Assembly: GCA_039920745.1 (NCBI GenBank)
Contig: JBDSDD010000019.1
Coordinates: 1 to 64,000 of the forward strand
Reading direction: 5' to 3'
DNA from: Scleromatobacter sp039920745
GTDB lineage: Bacteria; Pseudomonadota; Gammaproteobacteria; Burkholderiales; Burkholderiaceae_C
Length of the DNA stretch: 64,000 bases
In this document: piece by piece, positions 44,558-51,531 of the stretch
Numbering within the stretch: the stretch's first letter is position 1
How the letters are laid out: each line of letters begins with the position of its first letter
Notes under the pieces: generated by a model
Told to the model about the DNA's origin: nothing
Databases searched by the model: none
What the model saw: the letters and a program-made list of their open reading frames with translations, nothing else
Made by a program: the position numbers and the translations under genes

Positions 44558-47248
44558 ATGGACAAGCACTACCTGCAGCCGCTGCTCGAACCCGAAGTCA
44601 TCGTCGTCTTCGCCGCGCGCCACGCCGACCCGACCCAGCAGACCGCGCAGGGCCGGGCGCTGACCGAGTCGATCCGGGCCCAGCGCTATACCGGCACGAT
44701 CCGCTTCCTGGACATCGGCTTCACCGGCACGCTGGCCGAGTTGTCGCAGACGCGGGCCGACCTGGCCATCATCGCGCTGCCGCCCAAGGACATCGCTGCC
44801 GCGCTGGAGGTGGCCGGGCGCATGACCTGCCGCGCGGCGCTGATCGTCTCGAGTGGCGTGACGGCCGAGCAGTCCGCCGAGCTGCGCAAGATCGCGCATC
44901 GCGAAGGCGTGCTGCTGCTGGGACCGAACAGTCTTGGCTTTCAGCGTCCGAAGATGAACCTCAACGCCAGCGCCGCCGGGCCGCTGGCGCGCGCCGGCTC
45001 GCTGGGCGTGGTGTGCCAGTCAGGCGCGCTGACCGCCGCGATGCTCGATTGGGCGCGCTCCAACGGCGTCGGCTTCTCGCTGATGGTCTCGGTCGGGCCG
45101 CACACGGACGTCGGCATCGCGCAGGTGCTGGACTACCTGGCCAACGACGCGCAGACGCAGTCCATCATCGTCTACCTCGAAGGCATCGGCAGCGCGCGCC
45201 GCTTCATGAGCGCGCTGCGCTCGGCGGCCATCGCCAAGCCGGTGGTGGTGCTCAAGGCCGGCCGCAAGCTGGGCGGCAACGAGGCCGCGCAGACGCACAG
45301 CGCGGCCATCGTCGGCTCGGACGACGTGTTCGACGCCGCGCTGCGCCGCGCCGGCGCGGTTCGCGTGCGCTCATTCGTCGAGCTGTTCTCCGCGGCCAAG
45401 TGCCTGGCCTCGCGCTACCGGCCGGTGGGGCCGCGGCTGGCTCTCGTCACCAACGGCGGCGGACCGGGCGTGCTGGCCGCCGACTGGGTCAACGAGATCG
45501 GGTTGAAGCTGGGCAAGCTGTCGGCGGCGTCCATGGCGGCGCTCAAGCCGATGCTGCCGGACGGCGCATCCATCTGCGACCTGATCGACATCTCCGAAGA
45601 TGCGACGCCCGAGCACTACGCCGCGGCGATCCGCACCGCGGCGGCCGACAAGGACGTCGACGGCATCCTCGCGATCCACTCGCCCAAGATGGGCGTCGAC
45701 GCCATCGCGGTCGCCCAGGCCGTGGCGGCGCTGCTGCCCGGCACCTACAAGCCGCTGCTCTCGTGCTGGATGGGCGACGCCACGATGGGCGAGGCGCGCG
45801 TACTGCTCAACGACGCGGGCATCGCGAGTTTTCGCACGCCCGAGGCCGCGGTCGGCGCGTTCGGCAATATCTCCACGTTCTACCAGAATCAGCGCCTTCT
45901 GCAGCAGACGCCGCCGCCACTGTCAACACTGGCCAAGCCCGACATCGAGGGCGCGCAGCTGCTGATCGAGAGCGTGCTGGCGGAGCGGCGCAAGGTGCTC
46001 ACCGAGATGGAGTCCAAGGCGCTGTTGTCGTCGTTCCACGTGCCGGTGACGCAGACCATCCTCGCGCGCTCGCCCACCGAGGCGATGATGATCGCCACGC
46101 AGCTGGGCTTCCCGGTGGCGCTCAAGATCGACTCGCCCGACATCGTCCACAAGTCCGACGTCCAGGGCGTCGCACTGAACCTGATGAGCGGCACCAGCGT
46201 GCGCGAGACCTACGTCGACATGATGAATCGCGTCGGCCGCCTCGCGCCCGGCGCCCACATCAACGGCGTGACGGTGCAGAAGATGGCGCGGGCCCGGCGC
46301 GGCCGCGAGGTCTCGGTCGGCGTGGTCACCGACGACCCGTTCGGCCCGGTGATCGTGTTCGGCGCCGGCGGCGTGATGATCGAGCTGATCGACGACCGCG
46401 CGATGGAGCTGCCGCCGCTCAACCAGTTCCTCGCGCGCCGCCTGATCGAGCGCGCCCGCGTGGCCGAGACGCTGCTCGAATGGCGCGGCGCCAGCGCGGT
46501 GGACATCGGCGCGCTGGAGCAGGTGCTGCTGCGCGTGTCGGAGATGGTGTGCGCGCTGCCGCAGCTGCGCGAGATGGACATCAACCCCATCATCGTCGAC
46601 GAGTCCGGCGCGATCGCGGTGGACGCGCGCATCGTTGTCGATGGCGCTGCGCTGGCCCACACCGGCTCGACGGGCCAGTTCGCGCACCTCGCGATCCTGC
46701 CGTACCCGTCGCGCTTCGAGCAGATGCTGACGCTGCGCGGCGGCGGCACCTGCCAGGTGCGCCCGATCCGCCCCGACGACGCGCAGATGCTGCAGAACCT
46801 GGTGCGCGGGCTGTCGGCGGAGAGCCGCTATTTTCGTTTCGTGTCGTCGTTCAACGAGCTGCCGTCGACGATGCTGTCGCGCTTCACGCTCATCGACTAC
46901 GACCGCGAGATGGCGCTGGTGGCGGTCGTCAAGGAGCGTGTGGCGGGCGCCGATGGCGAGGTCGTCGAGACCGATCGCATCGTCGGCGTGTCGCGCTACG
47001 TGATCACGCCCGACCAGCAGAGCTGCGAGTTCTCGCTGGTGGTGGCCGAGGACATGAAGGGCCGTGGCCTGGGCTCGCGCTTGATGGACAACATCATGGA
47101 CGCGGCACGCGAGCGCGGCCTGGCGGAGATCGTCGGGCTCGTGCTGCGCGGCAACACGCCGATGCTCAAGCTGATGCGCGGGATGGGATTCGAGGTCGGG
47201 CGCTTCGACGAGGATCCGGATTTCGTGAAGGTGACGCACGGGTTGTGA
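44558..47248 (+). CDS. Pat-like acyl-CoA synthetase (NDP-forming) / GNAT acetyltransferase
   Basis: An 896-residue fusion. The N-terminal CoA-binding and ligase domains resemble ADP-forming acyl-CoA synthetases (GVVCQSGALTAAMLDWA; LVTNGGGPGVLAADW; ATP-grasp part QLGFPVALKIDSPDIVHKSD). The C-terminal 150 residues are a GNAT domain (VRPIRPDDAQMLQNLVRGLS; acetyl-CoA loop MKGRGLGSRLMDNIM). This layout is that of Pat/PatZ, which acetylates lysines of metabolic enzymes such as acetyl-CoA synthetase. A His in the phosphohistidine position (QTHSAAIVG, His247) is present. ATG 44558 was preferred to the TTG at 44540. It has no operon partner. Confidence 0.92.
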   Translation: MDKHYLQPLLEPEVIVVFAARHADPTQQTAQGRALTESIRAQRYTGTIRFLDIGFTGTLAELSQTRADLAIIALPPKDIAAALEVAGRMTCRAALIVSSGVTAEQSAELRKIAHREGVLLLGPNSLGFQRPKMNLNASAAGPLARAGSLGVVCQSGALTAAMLDWARSNGVGFSLMVSVGPHTDVGIAQVLDYLANDAQTQSIIVYLEGIGSARRFMSALRSAAIAKPVVVLKAGRKLGGNEAAQTHSAAIVGSDDVFDAALRRAGAVRVRSFVELFSAAKCLASRYRPVGPRLALVTNGGGPGVLAADWVNEIGLKLGKLSAASMAALKPMLPDGASICDLIDISEDATPEHYAAAIRTAAADKDVDGILAIHSPKMGVDAIAVAQAVAALLPGTYKPLLSCWMGDATMGEARVLLNDAGIASFRTPEAAVGAFGNISTFYQNQRLLQQTPPPLSTLAKPDIEGAQLLIESVLAERRKVLTEMESKALLSSFHVPVTQTILARSPTEAMMIATQLGFPVALKIDSPDIVHKSDVQGVALNLMSGTSVRETYVDMMNRVGRLAPGAHINGVTVQKMARARRGREVSVGVVTDDPFGPVIVFGAGGVMIELIDDRAMELPPLNQFLARRLIERARVAETLLEWRGASAVDIGALEQVLLRVSEMVCALPQLREMDINPIIVDESGAIAVDARIVVDGAALAHTGSTGQFAHLAILPYPSRFEQMLTLRGGGTCQVRPIRPDDAQMLQNLVRGLSAESRYFRFVSSFNELPSTMLSRFTLIDYDREMALVAVVKERVAGADGEVVETDRIVGVSRYVITPDQQSCEFSLVVAEDMKGRGLGSRLMDNIMDAARERGLAEIVGLVLRGNTPMLKLMRGMGFEVGRFDEDPDFVKVTHGL

Positions 47249-47359
47249 CATCTGACCCCGCTGCGTGACCCCATAGCGTTCGCTGCGTTGGCCGCACTGC
47301 GTTTCCGCTCTTGGACGGCACCTGACGCCGATCCTCAGGTGAAGCCGCCACGAGTCGCG

Positions 47360-48100
47360 CTATTCAGGCGCGGGGGCATGCGGCAGCAGGGCTTTCGCCG
47401 CCTCGATCCGCAGCGAGAGCGAAACGCCCTCGTCGTTCATGACGCGCAGCAGGAAGCGTCGCGGGTCGTCGGTGGCGTCCTGGGCGTTTCCCGCGGTCTC
47501 GCCTGCGGGTGCAGGTGCGAGGGCGTGCGCGGAGTCCTGCGCGTGGGGCGCGCTCGCGCGCATGCCCGCGACGGCCGCGTCGTAGGCCGCCGGCTTGATC
47601 GACTGCAAGCCGCGCAGCAATGCCGCCTGGCCGTCCTCGCCGGGCTCGACGTCCAGCCACGGCGTCTCCGAGAAGAGGGCGACGAGATCTGCTTCGACGA
47701 AGGCCGACCAGTTGTCGCTGCCGGCTTGCAGCGCAGGCACGAGCGCGGCGTGCCGTGCCGGCTCGTCAGGCGTTGGCCACAGGCGCACGCGTGACGCGGG
47801 GACATGCGCCAGGAAGCGCGCGCGCAGGGCTTCGAGGAACGCGTGCGCCCGGCCCGCAGGGATCGCGGATGCCAGCGAAAACCACAGCTGGATGCCGTCG
47901 TTCCCCGACACCGCGATGCCAGGCGCCGGCAGTTCCAGCTCCATCTGCACGCCGTGCCAGACCTCGGACAGCGCGTCCCAATTCGTCGGCTGCACGACCT
48001 CGAGCACCATCGCCCGAACCATGCCGGCGGCATCCAACAGGCCCGCACCGGGCGACCCGGTCAGGTAGAGGCGATCAAGTTCAATCTGCAGGCGAGTCAT
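47360..48100 (-). CDS. Conserved hypothetical protein
   Basis: A 246-residue soluble protein from ATG 48100. I do not recognise the family. Residues 1-200 look folded, with GIQLWFSLASAIPAGRAHAF in the middle and WSAFVEADLVALFSETPWLD later. An Ala-rich linker (about 190-215) precedes a basic C-terminal tail (RRFLLRVMNDEGVSLSLRIE). There is no signal peptide. It is convergent with the Pat-like gene and lies downstream of the M14 peptidase gene on the same strand. Confidence 0.75.
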   Translation of the reverse strand: MTRLQIELDRLYLTGSPGAGLLDAAGMVRAMVLEVVQPTNWDALSEVWHGVQMELELPAPGIAVSGNDGIQLWFSLASAIPAGRAHAFLEALRARFLAHVPASRVRLWPTPDEPARHAALVPALQAGSDNWSAFVEADLVALFSETPWLDVEPGEDGQAALLRGLQSIKPAAYDAAVAGMRASAPHAQDSAHALAPAPAGETAGNAQDATDDPRRFLLRVMNDEGVSLSLRIEAAKALLPHAPAPE

Positions 48101-48185
48101 GGGTGGCGAAGGAGAGCGCGGCGACGAGGTGCTCCAAATGCATGGATATATCCAGGTGCAGGCGTCAATGGTGCAAGGCGCCAGT

Positions 48186-49133
48186 CTATGCGCTGCGCAG
48201 GTACGCGATCGCCGCCGTGACCGTTGCGACCTGCGCCGCGTTGCACTCGGCCGGCGTCGCCGTCGGGCTGTCGGGATAGACCTCGGTCGTCGTGACGAAG
48301 CGTGCGCCCGTCATGCCGCCGCACAGGCCCAGCGTGCGCTTGGGGTAGTTGATGACGCCAGGCTGCTCCATCTTCGTGCCGATGAGGCAGCCGCCTTCGT
48401 CGGCGGCGGCGATGTGGGTGACGCGGCGCACGGCCTCGATCACGGCGCGCTGGAAATCGGGCGCAGGGCGTTCGGTGTCGCCCACCGTGTAGAAGCCGTC
48501 GGGAATGTCGTGCCCGTCGAAGGCCTTGCCGTCACGCGCGGCCTTGGCGGGGCCGAACTCGCTGTTGTCGGTGTCGGTGGTCTCGTGCAGGTCGACGTGC
48601 AGGTCGACCTTCGCACACTGTGCCGCGACACAGGCCATGGCCGCGGCGGCCTCGCCGGACGGGCTGCTGGCGCGGAACTGGCGATTCGGGTCCAACGCGT
48701 CGGGGTTCCAGCGGTTGATGGTCTCGTAGCCCCATGGGCTGATGCAGGGCAGCACCAGCAGGTTGACAGCGTCGGCGTGGCGGGCGAACTCGGTGGCGAT
48801 CCATTGCAGCGCGCCTTGCACGCCGCTGGTTTCGTAGCCGTGCACGCCGCCGGTCACCAGCACGGTCGGGCGGCTCGCGTCCCAGGTGCGGCTGCGCACG
48901 GCGAGGAGTGGGTAGCCGGGTCGGCCCAGGCGCGTGTAGTCCAGCGTGCCGTACTGGAACAACTCGGCCTGCGCGGGCACCGTGGCGTTCAGCGGCTGGA
49001 CGACTTCGACGTCGTAGCTGCGCTTGATCGCCTGCATGGCGAGCCAGGCAGACTTTTCCGGCGCGCCCCAGGGCGTGCCGGGCGTGCCGATCGGGTAGGG
49101 CGAGGTCGGGGGGAGGTTGCTCACGTGGGTCAT
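48186..49133 (-). CDS. M14-type zinc carboxypeptidase-like protein
   Basis: A 315-residue cytoplasmic protein (from ATG 49133). The zinc site begins VLVTGGVHGYETSG (His98, Glu101), the HxxE of M14 peptidases and succinylglutamate-desuccinylase relatives. DLHVDLHETTDTDNSEFGP supplies further active-site residues, and NPDALDPNRQFR has the Asn-Arg substrate-binding signature. It may trim a C-terminal or amide-linked residue from a small peptide or metabolite. A start at 49154 is also open. Confidence 0.85.
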   Translation of the reverse strand: MTHVSNLPPTSPYPIGTPGTPWGAPEKSAWLAMQAIKRSYDVEVVQPLNATVPAQAELFQYGTLDYTRLGRPGYPLLAVRSRTWDASRPTVLVTGGVHGYETSGVQGALQWIATEFARHADAVNLLVLPCISPWGYETINRWNPDALDPNRQFRASSPSGEAAAAMACVAAQCAKVDLHVDLHETTDTDNSEFGPAKAARDGKAFDGHDIPDGFYTVGDTERPAPDFQRAVIEAVRRVTHIAAADEGGCLIGTKMEQPGVINYPKRTLGLCGGMTGARFVTTTEVYPDSPTATPAECNAAQVATVTAAIAYLRSA

Positions 49134-49173
49134 CCGGGTTGGCGTACCCGGCACGATACCTCGTGTGGCGGCG

Positions 49174-49362
49174 TCAGGCCCAGGCGTCGAGCTGCGTGCC
49201 CAGCATGCCCGCCGTGGCCAGCTGCGGCGCGGGCAGGGCGGTCAACAGCGCCAGCGCGGACGCGTCGTCCTGGCCGATGGCCTTCTTCAACGGCGACTGT
49301 GGGCCGTGGTCCTGCACGGCCGAGGCGCAGGCGTTGACGTTGTGGCGGGAGACGGCGTCCAT
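49174..49362 (-). CDS. YjfB-like putative motility peptide
   Basis: A 62-residue protein from ATG 49362. The layout fits the small YjfB family: a short variable start, a central LKKAIGQDDASALALLTALP and an end ATAGMLGTQLDAWA. Members are often coregulated with motility genes, but the function is unknown. A GCCGATAT box lies about 36 nt upstream, matching the sigma-28 -10 element. It is transcribed away from the ylqF gene. Confidence 0.7.
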   Translation of the reverse strand: MDAVSRHNVNACASAVQDHGPQSPLKKAIGQDDASALALLTALPAPQLATAGMLGTQLDAWA

Positions 49363-49397
49363 GGGGTTGGGTGCAGCGTAAAGGGCTGCCTGGAGGG

Positions 49398-49424
49398 ATA
49401 TCGGCTCGGCGCGTGCGCAATGAA
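49398..49424 (-). promoter_or_regulatory. Possible sigma-28 promoter of the YjfB-like gene
   Basis: On the minus strand GCCGATAT (49405-49398) matches the FliA -10 box at 7 of 8 positions. The box 11 nt upstream is TTCATTGC, a poor -35. The distance to the start codon (about 36 nt) and the motility link of the gene favour it, but the -35 is weak. Confidence 0.3.
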
Positions 49425-49515
49425 GTCTGGGCGACGTGGCGTTGTGACGGAAAATGCCGGTTCGCCGCCCTCCTTCCCCATCGACGCCAGCGCGTCGCAG
49501 AAAGCACCATTCCAG

Positions 49516-50427
49516 ATGGCCATCCAGTGGTTCCCGGGTCACATGCACACGACCCGCAAGGCAATCGCCGAGCGCCTGCCCGACATCGACGTCGTGATCG
49601 AGCTGCTCGACGCCCGCCTGCCCGGCTCCAGCGCGAACTCGCTGCTGGCCGAGATGACGCGGGGCAAGCCTGCGCTCAAGGTGCTCAACAAGCAGGACCT
49701 GGCAGACGCCGAGCTCACCGAGCAGTGGCTGGCGTACTACCGCGCCCAGCCCGGCACCAACGCGCTGGGACTGGACGCGAGCGTGACCGCGCCCGCGCGG
49801 GCGCTGATCGCCGCGTGCCGCGCGCTGGCGCCGCACCGCGGCGGCATGGTCAAGCCGGTGCGCGTGATGATCTGCGGCATCCCCAACGTCGGCAAGTCGA
49901 CCCTGGTCAACACGCTCAACGGCCAGCGCGCCGCCAAGACGGGCGACGAGCCGGGCATCACCAAGCTCGAGCAGAAGATCGTGCTGGCCAACGACTTCTA
50001 CCTGTTCGACACGCCTGGCATGCTGTGGCCGCGCATCGTCATCGAGGAGGGTGGCTACAACCTGGCGGCCAGCGGCGGGATCGGCCGCAACGCCTACGAC
50101 GAGGAAGAGGTGGCGATGGCGCTGCTGGCGCGCGTGCGCCACCGCTACGCCGACCGCATCGTCGCGCGCTATAAGACGGCGGACTTCTCGGCGATGACCG
50201 ACGAGGGCCTGCTCGCCGAAGTGGGCCGCAAGCGCGGCGGGCTGCTGCCCGGCGGCCATGTGCACATGCAGAAGGCCGCGGAGATCGCGTTGAACGATTT
50301 CCGCAGCGGCGCCTGGGGCCGCGTCACGCTCGAGACGCCGGAAGAGTTCGCGGCGTGGTGGGCGGTCGGGATGGCCGCCGAAGCGGCGCGCAAGGCCAAG
50401 AAGGAAGCGCGCTCCAAGAAGGACTGA
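49516..50427 (+). CDS. ylqF: Ribosome biogenesis GTPase YlqF (RbgA)
   Basis: A circularly permuted GTPase of 303 residues that helps finish the 50S subunit. The motif order shows the permutation: G4 (LNKQDL) near 60 comes before G1 (GIPNVGKSTLVNTL) near 120 and G3 (DTPGMLWPR) near 175. The N-terminus (IQWFPGHMHTTRKAI) is diagnostic of YlqF. ATG 49516 starts the conserved part; the longer open frame upstream is not coding. It is convergent with the DUF3297 gene, with no gap. Confidence 0.95.
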   Translation: MAIQWFPGHMHTTRKAIAERLPDIDVVIELLDARLPGSSANSLLAEMTRGKPALKVLNKQDLADAELTEQWLAYYRAQPGTNALGLDASVTAPARALIAACRALAPHRGGMVKPVRVMICGIPNVGKSTLVNTLNGQRAAKTGDEPGITKLEQKIVLANDFYLFDTPGMLWPRIVIEEGGYNLAASGGIGRNAYDEEEVAMALLARVRHRYADRIVARYKTADFSAMTDEGLLAEVGRKRGGLLPGGHVHMQKAAEIALNDFRSGAWGRVTLETPEEFAAWWAVGMAAEAARKAKKEARSKKD

Positions 50428-50706
50428 TCAGGCGGGCGCGGTCGGCGCCGGCTTGATGAAGGCTTCGACCGTGCCCTTGAGCTTGACCGTCAGCGCGCGA
50501 CCCTTGCGGTCCACCGACTTGCCCACCGGCACGCGGATCCAGCCTTCGCTGATGCAGTATTCCTCGACGTCGAAGCGCTCCTTGCCGTTGAAGAAGATGC
50601 CCACGTCCTGCTCGAAGATCGCGGCCACGTGATGCGGGCTGCGCGGGTCGACTGAGAGGCGGTCGGGCAGGGCGGAGGTCGGGGTGGCGTCGGTCATGGT
50701 CGTCAT
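50428..50706 (-). CDS. DUF3297-family protein
   Basis: A 92-residue soluble protein. The core LPDRLSVDPRSPHHVAAIFE, VGIFFNGKERFDVEEYCISE and GWIRVPVGKSVDRKGRALTV is that of DUF3297, a family of unknown function widespread in proteobacteria. Two starts (50706 and 50697) are possible. It is convergent with ylqF. Confidence 0.88.
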   Translation of the reverse strand: MTTMTDATPTSALPDRLSVDPRSPHHVAAIFEQDVGIFFNGKERFDVEEYCISEGWIRVPVGKSVDRKGRALTVKLKGTVEAFIKPAPTAPA

Positions 50707-50731
50707 TCTTGTCGAGAGGCAATCCGCGATT

Positions 50732-51130
50732 TTACGTGCGCGGCCGGATCGCCAGTTCGGCGTGGCCCGTGACGGCGTCCGGTGCGCGCGTGAACGTCAC
50801 GTCGTCGAGCAGCGCCAGCAGGATCTCGGCGGTCGTGCGCACGATGCAGCCCGGCGCTACATGGCCGCCAAGGACGTGGCCATCGGCGTCCGCCAGGCTG
50901 GCGTGCAAGTGCGATCCGCCGACCCCCAGCGTGCCCGACAGCGTGAGGATCTCCAGGTCGCCGACGACGTGGTGTGGCACGTCGCGCCCGGCGTAGCGCA
51001 GGCGTGCCTCGCGCAGGCTGCCGATGCCCGACACGACGAACGCGGCCTCGGCGCCGAGCGCGGGCAGTGCGGCGTCCAGCGCGGCGCGCAGGTCGTCGCC
51101 GGGGTTGAGGCGGAGCGGCAGGGTCTTCAT
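50732..51130 (-). CDS. PPC-domain (DUF296) protein
   Basis: A 132-residue protein from ATG 51130. The single PPC fold has LPLRLNPGDDLRAALDAAL, AAFVVSGIGSLREARLRYAG and LEILTLSGTLG, then HLHASLADADGHVLGGHV, the metal-binding His segment. Such proteins are trimers proposed to bind nucleotides or DNA; the role in bacteria is unknown. A longer start at 51205 lacks family sequence. It lies upstream of the DUF3297 gene on the same strand, 25 nt apart. Confidence 0.88.
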   Translation of the reverse strand: MKTLPLRLNPGDDLRAALDAALPALGAEAAFVVSGIGSLREARLRYAGRDVPHHVVGDLEILTLSGTLGVGGSHLHASLADADGHVLGGHVAPGCIVRTTAEILLALLDDVTFTRAPDAVTGHAELAIRPRT

Positions 51131-51531
51131 GTGTCGGGGATCATTCAAGACTGAACTCGACCACTTGACGGATCGAGGGCTCACAGCAGACCCCGCTTTC
51201 CGCACTGGGAGCCTGGCTCACTGACCACCTGATTTTCAGCTTGCCGCGACGGTCCGGCAAGGGCTGCAGCATCCAGCCCGAGTTCAAGGCACCCGCTACG
51301 TCGACGGGCCGCTTCCTGTGGGATCGCTGTCGTTGGCGACTGGCGCATGACAGACGGGCCCCGACCCTGGCCCTTGCTGGACGAAATTGAGGGCGCGCCT
51401 CACTCGAGCTACTGCGGTCATTTGCGACAATCGGGGCAAGCTCGTTTTCGACCTCGACAGCGGGGCGACTCTACACTCGCAGTTGACCGGGCGGCTCGGG
51501 CCGCCGTGCGGCAATCGCTTTCGGGGGACGA
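51131..51531. other. Divergent intergenic region, 400 bp
   Basis: Between the PPC gene (minus) and the hybrid kinase (plus) no frame looks coding. GGGGGACGA sits just before the kinase start. I see no strong promoter, repeat or known regulatory motif. Confidence 0.5.

Noticed and set aside
49379..49405. TAAAGGGC upstream of ylqF as a sigma-28 -35 box on the plus strand
   Set aside because: The sequence 11 nt downstream is ATATCGGC, not GCCGATAA, and ylqF is a housekeeping gene.
49174..50265. Long minus-strand frame across ylqF
   Set aside because: Only its last 62 codons (from ATG 49362) look like a protein; the rest is antisense to ylqF.
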